A stretch of DNA of 64,000 nt from Salinarimonas sp052380005 (GTDB taxonomy: Bacteria; Pseudomonadota; Alphaproteobacteria; Rhizobiales; Beijerinckiaceae). The stretch lies in NCBI GenBank assembly GCA_052380005.1, contig JBQTCJ010000017.1. The stretch is one strand, 5' to 3'. The position numbers were made by a program, and so were the translations under genes. Below, piece after piece: positions 1 through 8,132 of this stretch (position 1 is the stretch's first letter; each line of letters begins with the position of its first letter). The notes under the pieces were generated by a model. That model saw nothing but the letters and a program-made list of their open reading frames with translations. It did no database searches and was not told the DNA's origin.

Positions 1-130
1 TGGGGGGGGGGGGCCGCCCCCCCGCGGGGGGGGGGGGGCCCCGCGGCCCCCCCCCCCCCCCCCCGGGGGGGGGCCCCCCCCCCCCCCCCGCGGGGGGGGG
101 GGGGGGGGGGCCCCCCCCCCCCCCCCCCCC
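1..130. other. Homopolymeric G/C low-complexity tract, probable artefact
   Basis: About 130 bases made only of long runs of G and C, apart from the first base. Ordinary sequence begins near 131, just before the stop codon of the iron-binding protein gene. No coding, RNA or regulatory signal can be read from it. Runs like this at the very edge of a window fit a contig-end or base-calling artefact better than biology. Confidence 0.7.
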
Positions 131-146
131 GGCTCTGTCCGCCGCA

Positions 147-1190
147 TCACTTCCAGCCGGCCCGATCCATGACCATGAGGGCGTCGGCGTTGTTCTGGGC
201 GAAGGTCTCGGCCGAGAGGTCGTCCTCCTGGAACTCGCCGAAGCGCTGGATCCACTCGGGCGCCGCGACGCCCTCGACGACCGGGTACTCGCTGTTGCCC
301 TCGGCGAAGTAGGCCTGCGCCGAATCGGAGGCGAGGTACTCGAGGAAGAGCTTGGCCGCCTCGGGGTTCGGGGCGTTCGCGGCGACGCCGGCGCCGGAGA
401 TGTTGACGTGGGTGCCGCGGTCGTCCTGGTTCGGGAAGACCACGCAGATCTGCTCGGCCACGGCACGGTCCTCGGGGTTGTCCGAGCGCAGCAGGTTGCC
501 GAGGTAGTAGGTGTTGGAGACGGCGAGATCGCCCTCCCCCGCCGCGACCGCACGGATCTGGTCGGTGTCTCCGCCGCGGGGCTCGCGCGCCATGTTGGCG
601 ACGATGCCGCGCGACCACTCCTCGGTCGCCTCCTCGCCCAGCGCGGCGAGGATCGCGCCGGAAAGCGACTGGTTGTAGATGTTCGTCGACGAGCGGATCA
701 GCAGGCGGCCCCGCCACTCCTCGTCGGCGAGCGCCTCGTAGGTCCGGGGCGGGTTCTCGACGCGGTCGCAGGCGTACATGATCACGCGGGCGCGCTTGGA
801 GAAGCCGAACCACTTGTTCTCCGGATCCTGCAGGTACTCCGGCACGCGCTCCTCGAGCACCTCGGAGTCGACGGCCTGGAACAGCCCGGCCTCGTCGGCG
901 CGCTCCAGGCGGCCGGCGTCGACCGTGATCAGCACGTCGGCAGGGGAGTTCGCACCCTCCGAGATCATGCGCTCGATCAGCTCGTCGGCACCCGCCTCGA
1001 TGCGGTTGATCGTGATCCCGGTCTGCTCCGTGAACTCCGCGTAGAGCGCCTCGTCGGTGTCGTAGTGGCGCGACGAGTAGAGGTTGAGCTCGCCGCTCTG
1101 CGCGACGGCCAGCGCCGGCAGGCCCACGAGGCCGGCGGCGAGCGCGGTGCCGAGAAGGAGGGTGCGGCGTGCGGGCGAAGGATGGGTCAT
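147..1190 (-). CDS. Periplasmic ferric-iron ABC transporter substrate-binding protein
   Basis: 347 aa. An N-terminal secretion signal (Arg-Arg at 8-9, hydrophobic 10-28, likely cleavage after about residue 30) is followed by a type 2 periplasmic binding fold of the FbpA/FutA/AfuA class. Tyrosines near the start of the mature chain (38, 43) and the adjacent pair Tyr228-Tyr229 in an SNTYYLGNL segment are what this family uses to bind Fe(III). The role is to capture ferric iron in the periplasm for an inner-membrane permease and ATPase. Those partners are not visible; they could lie beyond position 1. Start is ATG at 1190. A candidate Irr box lies 174-190 bases upstream, which fits iron control. 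Confidence 0.88.
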   Translation of the reverse strand: MTHPSPARRTLLLGTALAAGLVGLPALAVAQSGELNLYSSRHYDTDEALYAEFTEQTGITINRIEAGADELIERMISEGANSPADVLITVDAGRLERADEAGLFQAVDSEVLEERVPEYLQDPENKWFGFSKRARVIMYACDRVENPPRTYEALADEEWRGRLLIRSSTNIYNQSLSGAILAALGEEATEEWSRGIVANMAREPRGGDTDQIRAVAAGEGDLAVSNTYYLGNLLRSDNPEDRAVAEQICVVFPNQDDRGTHVNISGAGVAANAPNPEAAKLFLEYLASDSAQAYFAEGNSEYPVVEGVAAPEWIQRFGEFQEDDLSAETFAQNNADALMVMDRAGWK

Positions 1191-1363
1191 GGCGATCGTC
1201 TCTCTCTCCCTTGTCCGAGCCGCGGGAGCGCCCGGACGTTCATCCGTTGGGCCGGTCGCGCACGAGGTGCCGTACCGGCGATGGGCGGCATGAATAACGA
1301 ACGAGACGAAGTCGTCAAGCGCTAGAACGAAGCTTAGAATTGCTGAAAAGAGGCTCAGTCTAG

Positions 1364-1380
1364 TTGAGAATCGCTCTAAA
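1364..1380. promoter_or_regulatory. Candidate Irr box (iron control element)
   Basis: TTGAGAA-TCG-CTCTAAA matches the rhizobial Irr consensus TTTAGAA-N3-TTCTAAA, as I recall it, at 12 of 14 arm positions. It lies in an unusually AT-rich stretch (about 1310-1420) upstream of the leftward ferric-iron binding protein gene. A weaker half-match (CTTAGAA) occurs at 1332-1338. Distance to the start codon is 174-190 bases, so a long leader would be needed. Confidence 0.45.
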
Positions 1381-1463
1381 GTGAAGATATTCCACCAACC
1401 ACGAAGTATTAGCTCAGTATTATCGCCCGCCCGCCACAGCCGTCGACCGGTCGATCGCGCCGC

Positions 1464-2702
1464 CTACCGTGCGAACCGGGCGATGCCGTAGGGCGCCATG
1501 TCGATGCCCGCGGTGTCGCCGGAGAGGAGCCCTGCGACGAGACGTCCCGTCGTCGCCGCCTGGGTGAGGCCGAGATGGCCGTGGCCGAATGCGTAGATCA
1601 CCCGGCCCTTTCCCGGCGACCAGCCGATCACCGGCAGCCCGTCGGGCGTCGAGGGGCGTTGGCCCATCCAGCGGGTCCCGTCGCGGGCGTCGAGGTCCGG
1701 CAGGTAGATGCGTGCGAGGCGCGCGAGCGCATCCGCCCGCGCGTGGCGGGCGGACGCGTCGAGCCCGGCGAACTCGGCGGCTCCGCCGATCCGCAGCCCG
1801 ACCGCGAGCGGCGTCGCCACGAACTTGCGCTCGGCGAAGATCAGCTGGCGCGACAGCGCGACGTTCGGCCGAGGGATGGTGACGTTGTAGCCGCGCTCCG
1901 ATTCGAGCAGCACCGGGTCGCCCACGCTCGCCGCGAGGCGCGCCGACCAGGCGCCGGCGGCGACGACGACGAGGTCCGCGTCCCCCGTCGTCCCGTCTGC
2001 GAGCGTGATCGTCACCCGGTCGAGCTTCGGCTCGAGCGCCGTCGCCTCCGCCTCGTGGAAGGCCACCTCCCGCGCACGCAGCCAGGTCTCCAGGCCCTCG
2101 ACGATCCGGCGCGGGTCGGCGACGACGCCCCAGCCGGGGTCGAACACCGCGCGCGCGATGCGCGGGGCGAGCGCCGGCTCCATGGCGCGCGCCTCGCTCC
2201 CGCTCAGCACCTCGAAGGGGAATCCATGCGCGGCGCGCCGCTCCCAGTCCGCCCGCTCGGCCGCGAAGCCGCCCTCGCTCTCGTAGAGCGTCAGCGCACC
2301 CTCGCGGCGCAGGTCGCCGGAGAGGCCGATATCCGCGAGGAGCGGGAGAAGGTCGTCGTACACGCGCCTCATCAGAGCCGCGTTCGCCGTGCTGATGCGC
2401 GCGATCTCGGCGGGCGTCCCGCTCGCCAGGAAGCGGCGCAGCCAGGGCAGGAGCCTCAGGGCGTGGCCGGGCCGGATCGAGAGCGGACCGAGCGGATCGA
2501 CGAGCCAGCGCGGCACGCGCTTCCACAGGCCCGGCGCCGACGCGGGCGCGATCTCGCTCACCGCGACGCCGCCGGCATTGCCGAAGGACGCACGATCCCC
2601 GTCGAGCGCACGCTCGACGACCCGCACCGCGTGCCCGTCCCGGGCGAGCGCGCGGGCGCAGGCCAGGCCGACGACGCCGGCGCCGATGACGACGATACGC
2701 AC
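1464..2702 (-). CDS. FAD-dependent D-amino-acid dehydrogenase-like oxidoreductase (DAO family)
   Basis: 412 aa, starting at GTG (2702) so that the Rossmann motif VVIGAGVVGLACA begins at residue 4. The full-length DAO/DadA architecture is present: N-terminal FAD-binding beta-alpha-beta, central substrate domain, and a C-terminal FAD motif (GLPVIGWSPGKGRVIYAFGH). DadA-like enzymes oxidise D-amino acids or related secondary amines to imines or keto acids and pass electrons to the quinone pool. It lies 99 bases downstream of a RidA-family gene on the same strand. RidA proteins remove the enamine/imine intermediates such oxidases release, so a functional link is plausible. The substrate cannot be assigned. 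Confidence 0.82.
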   Translation of the reverse strand: MRIVVIGAGVVGLACARALARDGHAVRVVERALDGDRASFGNAGGVAVSEIAPASAPGLWKRVPRWLVDPLGPLSIRPGHALRLLPWLRRFLASGTPAEIARISTANAALMRRVYDDLLPLLADIGLSGDLRREGALTLYESEGGFAAERADWERRAAHGFPFEVLSGSEARAMEPALAPRIARAVFDPGWGVVADPRRIVEGLETWLRAREVAFHEAEATALEPKLDRVTITLADGTTGDADLVVVAAGAWSARLAASVGDPVLLESERGYNVTIPRPNVALSRQLIFAERKFVATPLAVGLRIGGAAEFAGLDASARHARADALARLARIYLPDLDARDGTRWMGQRPSTPDGLPVIGWSPGKGRVIYAFGHGHLGLTQAATTGRLVAGLLSGDTAGIDMAPYGIARFAR

Positions 2703-2801
2703 GTGACGATCCTCGGGCGCGCCTACGGGGGGATGCGCGCGATCCGGGAGGGAGCGTGAGCCGCGCGGGCGCGCCTGTCAAATGCCGGGCGCGGCTCGCG
2801 A

Positions 2802-3242
2802 TCAGGCGGGGACGACGGCCGTCGCCTCGATCTCCACCAGCGCGGCGGCCTCGACGAGGCGGACCACCTGCACGAGCGCCATCGCAGGGTAGTGCGCGCC
2901 GATCACCTCGCGATACGCCCGCCCGAGCTCGCGCTGGCAGGAGAGATAGGCGTCGACGTCGGTGACGTACCACGTCAGCCGAACGAGATCGCGCGGGCCG
3001 GCACCGCCCTCGGCGAGAATCGCGACGATGTTCTCGAGCGCGAGCCGCGTCTGTGCGACGAAGCCCTCCGGGAATCGGCCCTCGACGTCCCAGCCGACCA
3101 CGCCGCCGGTGACGACGAGCGTGCCGCGCGCCGCCATCCCGTTGGAATAGCCCTTCGGCACGGGCCAGCCCGGCGGCTGCAGCACGCGCGGCCCCTCGCT
3201 CTCGCCCCCCTCGCCCATCAGGCGCTCGCGCAGGCCGGTCAT
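2802..3242 (-). CDS. RidA/YjgF-family protein (enamine/imine deaminase-like)
   Basis: 146 aa. The start at 3242 overlaps the stop of the upstream thioesterase gene in an ATGA arrangement, showing tight translational coupling. The fold of the family is recognisable in the central segment (ARGTLVVTGGVVGWD) and the C-terminal VEIEATAVVP strand. RidA proteins hydrolyse reactive 2-aminoacrylate-type enamines to ketones and ammonia. Inside a CoA-dependent aminoaromatic pathway a RidA member would suit deamination of an amino-cyclohexene or enamine intermediate. That role is inferred from context. Confidence 0.85.
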   Translation of the reverse strand: MTGLRERLMGEGGESEGPRVLQPPGWPVPKGYSNGMAARGTLVVTGGVVGWDVEGRFPEGFVAQTRLALENIVAILAEGGAGPRDLVRLTWYVTDVDAYLSCQRELGRAYREVIGAHYPAMALVQVVRLVEAAALVEIEATAVVPA

Positions 3243-3700
3243 CGGCATCTCTCCTCGTAGGCGGCCAGCGCCGCACGCAGGTCGTCGGGCAGACGTATCG
3301 CCCTGTGGGCGTTCAGGTCCGTCGTCACGATGACGAGGCGCGCCGCGATCACCGGCTCGTCCCCGCGATAGCCGGGAACCATCAGGCCCAGCGACGCGCC
3401 GCCGATCCGCTCGACGAGCACGGCGAAGTCGACGACGTCGCCCATCATCCCCGGCTTCAGGTAGTCCGCGTGCGCCTGCCCGTAGCCGAGCCCGACGCGG
3501 CGATCGCGGATGAGCACGTGGTAGTCGAGCCCCAGCGCGGCGCCGAAGAAGTCCTCGATGACGCCGTTGATCATGTCGAACCAGCGGGCGAAATAGACGA
3601 TGCCCGCGGGGTCGCAATGGGCGAATCGGATCTTCACCGGCGCGACGTGGACGCCGGCGGCTAGGCGCGCGCGGGCGGGTGGCGTGATGCGCGCGCTCAC
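3239..3700 (-). CDS. 4-hydroxybenzoyl-CoA thioesterase-family protein (hotdog fold)
   Basis: 153 aa from a GTG at 3700 that overlaps the ligase stop (GTGA). The family signature around the catalytic Asp is clear: RFAHCDPAGIVYFARWFDM, like the DPAGIVYF motif of Pseudomonas 4-hydroxybenzoyl-CoA thioesterase. It hydrolyses aryl- or alicyclic acyl-CoA thioesters. Placed directly after an aryl-CoA ligase, it probably recycles CoA from dead-end intermediates rather than driving the main flux. Usual family length is about 140-150 aa, so this is complete. Confidence 0.88.
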   Translation of the reverse strand: MSARITPPARARLAAGVHVAPVKIRFAHCDPAGIVYFARWFDMINGVIEDFFGAALGLDYHVLIRDRRVGLGYGQAHADYLKPGMMGDVVDFAVLVERIGGASLGLMVPGYRGDEPVIAARLVIVTTDLNAHRAIRLPDDLRAALAAYEERCR

Positions 3701-5328
3701 CGGACGTCCTCCTCGCTCGCCTGCCGGCGCAGGGCGAAGCGCTGGAGCTTGCCGGTCTGCGTCTTCGGCAGAGCCTCGACGAACACGATCGAGCGCGGGT
3801 ACTTGTAGGGGGCGATCTCGGACTTCACGTGCTCCTGCAGCATCTTCGCGGTCCCGGCGTCGGCGCTCTCGCCCTCGCGCAGGACGACGTAGGCCCGCAC
3901 GATCATGCCGCGCTCCTCGTCGGGCGCCCCGACGACGCCGCATTCGGCGACCGCGGGATGGGTGAGGAGCGCCGCCTCGACCTCCGGCCCGGCGATGTTG
4001 TAGCCCGACGAGACGATCATGTCGTCCGAGCGCGCCTGGTACCAGAAGTACCCGTCCTCATCCATCAGGTAGGTATCGCCGGTGACGTTCCAGCCGTTCT
4101 CGACGTACTTCGTCTGGCGCGGGTCGGCCAGGTAGCGGCAGCCGGTGGGCCCGCGCACCGCGAGGCGCCCGACGCTGCCGGGCGGAAGGTCCTTCCCCTC
4201 CGCGTCGACGATCTTCGCCTCGTAGCCGGGCACCGGTCGTCCCGTGGCGCCGGGGCGGATCTCCTCCTCCGGGGAGGCGATGAAGATGTGCAGCATCTCG
4301 GTCGCGCCGATGCCGTCCATCAGCTTCAGCCCCGTCGCCTCGTGCCAGGCCTCGAACGTCGCCTTCGGCAGCGGCTCGCCCGCGGAGACGCACTTGCGCA
4401 GGCAGGACACGTCGAACTCGCCGAGCCGCGGCAGCATCGCCCGGTAGGCGGTGGGGGCCGTGAAGACGACGCTCGCGCGATGCTGGTCGATCGCCGGCAG
4501 CAGCTCGTTCGGCCCCGCCTTCTCGAGCAGCACGGTCGAGGCGCCGATGCGCAGCGGGAACAGCACGATGCCGCCGAGCCCGAAGGTGAAGGCGAGCGGC
4601 GGCGAGCCGATGAAGCGATCGTCCGGCGTCGCGCGCAGCACGTTGCGGGCATAGGCGTCGCAGATCGCGAGCATGTCGCGGTGGAAATGCATCGTGCCCT
4701 TGGGCTCGCCCGTCGTGCCCGAGGTGAAGCCGATGAGGCAGACGTCGTCGGCGGCGGTGTCCACCGCCTCGAACTCCGGGGAGGCGTCCTTCATCAGGGC
4801 CTCGAGCCCGAACGCGTCGTGCGTGTCCCAGTAGACCACCCGCTCGAGGCTATCGCAGAGCGGCTCGGCCTTGCGCATCTCCTCGGCGAGCCGCGCGTCG
4901 CACAAAGCGAGCGCGATCTTCGCCTTCTCGATCGGATAGGCGATCTCGCGGGCGCGCAGCAGCGGCATCGTCGCCACCACGACGCCGCCGGCCTTGAGCA
5001 CTGCGAGGTAGCAGGCGACCATCATCGGGTTGTTGGCCGAGCGCAGCAGCACGCGCCCGCCCGGCACGAGGCCGAGATCCTTCGTCAGCACGTTGGCGAT
5101 TCGGTTCACCCGATCCTGCAGCTGCGCATAGCTCAGGCTCTCGCCCGGCGAGACGATGCAGGAGCGATCGCCCCGCCCCGCGCGCACGTGCACGTCCAGG
5201 AACGCGTCGACGCAGTTCAGCCGCTCGGGATAGTGCAGCTCCGGGCGCGAGAAGACGAAGTCCGGCCACGTCTCCCGCGGCGGGAGGTTGTCGCGCGCGA
5301 ACGTGTCCTGATGGGCGCTGGGGATCAT
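3697..5328 (-). CDS. Aryl-CoA ligase, 2-aminobenzoate-CoA ligase type
   Basis: 543 aa member of the ANL adenylate-forming superfamily. The P-loop (FTSGTTGEPKG) is at residues 201-211. The adenylation motifs GIGATEML and VTGDTYLMDEDGYFWY follow, and the C-terminal PKTQTGKLQR carries the catalytic Lys. The N-terminal LPPRETWPDF...YPERLNC region resembles aerobic 2-aminobenzoate (anthranilate)-CoA ligases more than anaerobic benzoate-CoA ligases. The reaction would be arylcarboxylate + ATP + CoA to aryl-CoA + AMP + PPi. Start is ATG at 5328; a longer in-frame extension runs into an intergenic repeat and is rejected. The first gene after that repeat, it is coupled to the thioesterase and RidA genes downstream. 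Confidence 0.85.
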   Translation of the reverse strand: MIPSAHQDTFARDNLPPRETWPDFVFSRPELHYPERLNCVDAFLDVHVRAGRGDRSCIVSPGESLSYAQLQDRVNRIANVLTKDLGLVPGGRVLLRSANNPMMVACYLAVLKAGGVVVATMPLLRAREIAYPIEKAKIALALCDARLAEEMRKAEPLCDSLERVVYWDTHDAFGLEALMKDASPEFEAVDTAADDVCLIGFTSGTTGEPKGTMHFHRDMLAICDAYARNVLRATPDDRFIGSPPLAFTFGLGGIVLFPLRIGASTVLLEKAGPNELLPAIDQHRASVVFTAPTAYRAMLPRLGEFDVSCLRKCVSAGEPLPKATFEAWHEATGLKLMDGIGATEMLHIFIASPEEEIRPGATGRPVPGYEAKIVDAEGKDLPPGSVGRLAVRGPTGCRYLADPRQTKYVENGWNVTGDTYLMDEDGYFWYQARSDDMIVSSGYNIAGPEVEAALLTHPAVAECGVVGAPDEERGMIVRAYVVLREGESADAGTAKMLQEHVKSEIAPYKYPRSIVFVEALPKTQTGKLQRFALRRQASEEDVR

Positions 5329-5363
5329 GCGCGTCTCCGATGGCTTGAAATGCCTCGCACCCC

Positions 5364-5547
5364 TGTCATCCCGGATGCCGAAGGCAGTCCGGGACCCGGA
5401 ACCGGCGCGGCCGAACCTAGCGGCGTGCGAACGCCGCGGCCACGTACGCCCGCATCGGCGGCGGGTGGACGGGCGCGCGTCCGCGCACCCTGAGGCGAGC
5501 ACCTGTGGGTCTGGGTCCCGGGCCCGCTTCGCGACCCGGCATGACGG
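5364..5547. repeat. Intergenic inverted repeat (TGTCATCCCGG family)
   Basis: A left arm (5364-5397, starting TGTCATCCCGGATGCCG and ending CCGGGACCC) is mirrored by a right arm (5513-5547, GGGTCCCGG ... CGACCCGGCATGACGG). The core between them is about 115 bases. It fills the gap between the acyl-CoA dehydrogenase and ligase genes, which are otherwise co-directional. The type is common between genes in alphaproteobacteria and could act as an mRNA processing or attenuation site. Confidence 0.6.
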
Positions 5548-5554
5548 CGGTGCG

Positions 5555-6715
5555 TCATCCTCCCGCTCCCTTGAGCGTCTCGCGTGCGATGACGATCTTC
5601 TGGACCTCGGTAGCGCCCTCGTAGATGCGCAGCGCCCGGATCTCGCGGTAGAGCGCCTCGACGGGCACGCCCTTCGTCACGCCGAGCCCCCCGAAGATCT
5701 GCACGGCCTTGTCGATCACGGCCTGCGCGCTCTCGGTCGCGACCATCTTGGCCATCGCCGCCTCGCGGGTGACGCGCGGGGCGCCCATGTCCTTGGTCCA
5801 GGCGGCGCGGTAGACGAGGAGCGCGGACGTGTCGACGTCGGTCGCCATCTCGGCGAGCGCGGCCTGCGTCAGCGGCAGCTCGCCCATGGGCGCGCCGAAG
5901 AGATGGCGCGTACGCGCCCGCTCCAGCGCCTCGTCGAGCGCGCGGCGGGCGAAGCCCAGCGCGGCCGCGCCCACCGTCGAGCGGAAGACGTCGAGGGTGG
6001 CCATCGCCACCTTGAAGCCCCCGCCGGGGGCGCCGATGCGGTGATCGAGCGGCACGCGGCAGCCCTCGAAGCGCAGGCGCGCCAGCGGATGGGGTGCGAT
6101 CACGTCGATGCGCTCCGCGACCGTCAGGCCCGGGTTGTCGGCCTCGACGAGGAAGGCGGAGAGCCCCCGCGCGCCGGGCGCCTCGCCGGTGCGGGCGAAG
6201 ACGACGTAGTGGTCGGCGATGCCGCCGTTCGAGATCCAGGTCTTCTCGCCGTCGAGAATCGCCTCGCCGCCCTCGATCCGAGCCGACGTGGAGAGCGCCG
6301 CCACGTCGGAGCCGGCCTCCGGTTCGGAGAGCGCGAACGCGGCGATGCGCTCGCCCCGCACCACGCCCGGCAGGATACGCTGCTTGAGCGCGTCGGACCC
6401 GAACAGCGTCACGGGTCCCGTGCCGAGCCCCTGCATCGCGAAGGCGAAATCCGCGAGCCCGTCGTGGTAGGCCAGCGTCTCGCGGGCGAGGCACAGCGTG
6501 CGCACGTCGTAGGTCTCGCCCTGCCCGCCATAGGCCGCGGGCGCCACGGCGCGCAGCCAGCCGGCCTCGCCGAGGCGGCGCACCAGGGTCCGGCAGGCCT
6601 CGTCGACGTCGTCGTGCGAGACATCAAGATCCGCGGCGAAGTCCTTCAGCCGGATCGCGAAGTCACGGTGCCGGTCCTCGAAGAACGGCCAGCGCAGGAA
6701 GCTCTCGTCGGGCAT
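5555..6715 (-). CDS. Acyl-CoA dehydrogenase
   Basis: 386 aa, the full length of a classical acyl-CoA dehydrogenase. The FAD/substrate signature ALSEPEAGSDVAAL lies in the middle domain, and the C-terminal RIYEGATEVQKIVIAR contains the catalytic-base Glu found in the medium-chain-type enzymes. It introduces an alpha,beta double bond in an acyl-CoA and passes electrons to ETF. In this cluster the substrate is probably a cyclic or dicarboxylic CoA ester arising from ring reduction or cleavage. It lies 14 bases after the crotonase gene, so they are co-transcribed. Confidence 0.88.
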   Translation of the reverse strand: MPDESFLRWPFFEDRHRDFAIRLKDFAADLDVSHDDVDEACRTLVRRLGEAGWLRAVAPAAYGGQGETYDVRTLCLARETLAYHDGLADFAFAMQGLGTGPVTLFGSDALKQRILPGVVRGERIAAFALSEPEAGSDVAALSTSARIEGGEAILDGEKTWISNGGIADHYVVFARTGEAPGARGLSAFLVEADNPGLTVAERIDVIAPHPLARLRFEGCRVPLDHRIGAPGGGFKVAMATLDVFRSTVGAAALGFARRALDEALERARTRHLFGAPMGELPLTQAALAEMATDVDTSALLVYRAAWTKDMGAPRVTREAAMAKMVATESAQAVIDKAVQIFGGLGVTKGVPVEALYREIRALRIYEGATEVQKIVIARETLKGAGG

Positions 6716-6729
6716 GGGCGCGCGCCTCC

Positions 6730-7560
6730 TCAATCGCCGCCGAAGACGGGCTTCGTCTTCTGCGCGAAGGCCTCGAAGGCGCGGCGGAAGTCGTTCGTCG
6801 TCATGCACAAAGCCTGCGCGACGGCCTCGGCCTCGATCGCCTCCTCCACCGACATCGCCCATTCCATGGCGAGCATGCGCTTCGTCATCGTGTTGGCGTA
6901 GGTCGGGCCGGTGACGATCTCGGCGGCGAGCGCACGCGCCTCCTCGAGCACCGATCCCTCGCAGACGCGCGAGAAGAACCCCCAGCGCTCGCCCTCCTCC
7001 GCGCGCATGAAGCGGCCGGTGTAGAGCAGTTCGGAGGCGCGGCCCTGGCCGACGAGGCGGGGCAGGATCGCGCACGCGCCCATGTCGCAACCGGCGAGAC
7101 CGACCTTGTTGAACAGGAAGGCGACCTTGGCGGAGGGCGCGGCGAGGCGGATGTCGCTCGCCATGGCGATGATGGCGCCGGCCCCGGCGCAGATCCCCTC
7201 CACCGCCGCGATCACCGGCTGCGGGCAGGCGCGGATCTCGCGCACGAGCTCGCCCGTCATCCGGGTGAAGGCGGTCAGCTCCTTCGTGCCCATCTTCGTC
7301 AGCGGCTCGATGATCTCGAACACGTCGCCGCCCGAGGAGAAGTTGCCGCCCGCCCCAGCGATCACCACCGCGTGGACGGTCTCGTCCTTCTTGAGCGCCG
7401 CGAAGAGATCGGTCAGCTCCCGGTAGCTCTCGAAGGTGAGCGGGTTCTTCCTCTCCGGCCGGTTCAGCGTCACCGTCGCGACGCCGTCCGACACGTCGAG
7501 CAGGAAATGCGCCGGCGCGTAGGACGCGACCGGGATGGTGACGGCGTTGGCGGGGTTCAT
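6730..7560 (-). CDS. Crotonase-superfamily protein, possible ring-cleaving CoA hydrolase
   Basis: 276 aa. The crotonase fold is evident: the oxyanion segment (GAGGNFSSGGDVFEI) and the second core (EGICAGAGAIIAMASDI). By alignment with rat enoyl-CoA hydratase, both catalytic glutamates (E144, E164) are missing; those positions read Ile and Lys. An Asp sits in GLAGCDMGACAIL, where MenB and the ring-cleaving BadI-type hydrolases place a catalytic Asp. I infer C-C bond hydrolysis of a 2-oxocyclohexane-type CoA ester, not hydration. The ATG at 7560 overlaps the MarR stop. Confidence 0.78.
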   Translation of the reverse strand: MNPANAVTIPVASYAPAHFLLDVSDGVATVTLNRPERKNPLTFESYRELTDLFAALKKDETVHAVVIAGAGGNFSSGGDVFEIIEPLTKMGTKELTAFTRMTGELVREIRACPQPVIAAVEGICAGAGAIIAMASDIRLAAPSAKVAFLFNKVGLAGCDMGACAILPRLVGQGRASELLYTGRFMRAEEGERWGFFSRVCEGSVLEEARALAAEIVTGPTYANTMTKRMLAMEWAMSVEEAIEAEAVAQALCMTTNDFRRAFEAFAQKTKPVFGGD

Positions 7561-8132
7561 CGCGGGCCTCCCGTGCCGGCGTTCCTGTTCGTGCGCGCCT
7601 GCGCATTGGCGTCGATGGCCGTGCGCGTCGAGGCCTTCACCTTCCCGAGCAGCCCCATCAGCGCCTCGCTCTCGTCCGCGTCGACCCCGCCGAGCATCTC
7701 GGCGATCCAGGCCTCGTGCTCCGCCGCCATGGCGCGAAAGGCGGCGCGCCCCTCCTCCGTCAGGCGGATCACCTGCGCGCGCCGGTCGGTCTCGGACACG
7801 CGCCGGTCGACGTGGCCGCTCTCGACGAGACGCTCGACGAGGCCGGTGACGTTGCCGTTCGAGACCATCATGCGCTTGGAGACGTCCGACAGCGTCATCC
7901 CGTCGGGCGCGCGCACGAGCTGCGCCATCAGGTCGAAGCGCGGCAGCGTCACGTCGAAACGCTCGCGCAGGCGCCGGCGCACCTCGCCCTCGATCATGGT
8001 CGAGAGCGTGAGCAGGCGCAGCCACAGCCGCAGCTCGGCCGCGTGCTCGGCGGGCGCCTCGAGCGCCTTGGCCTCGTGGTCCAGCGGCACCGGCTCCGGC
8101 GCATTCTCGTCGGCGGATACGCGATCGTGCAT
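7557..8132 (-). CDS. MarR-family transcriptional regulator of the aryl-CoA cluster
   Basis: 191 aa. A winged helix-turn-helix of MarR type spans about residues 35-170, with recognition region MTLSDVSKRMMVSNGNVTGLVERL and wing RRVSETDRRAQVIRLTEEG. The N-terminal 30 residues are a variable extension. The gene overlaps both neighbours (TGATG with the SDR, ATGA with the crotonase), so it is embedded in the operon it likely controls. MarR regulators of aryl-CoA pathways usually repress and release DNA on binding the CoA thioester. The near-palindrome at 8994-9007 is the best candidate operator. Confidence 0.85.
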   Translation of the reverse strand: MHDRVSADENAPEPVPLDHEAKALEAPAEHAAELRLWLRLLTLSTMIEGEVRRRLRERFDVTLPRFDLMAQLVRAPDGMTLSDVSKRMMVSNGNVTGLVERLVESGHVDRRVSETDRRAQVIRLTEEGRAAFRAMAAEHEAWIAEMLGGVDADESEALMGLLGKVKASTRTAIDANAQARTNRNAGTGGPR

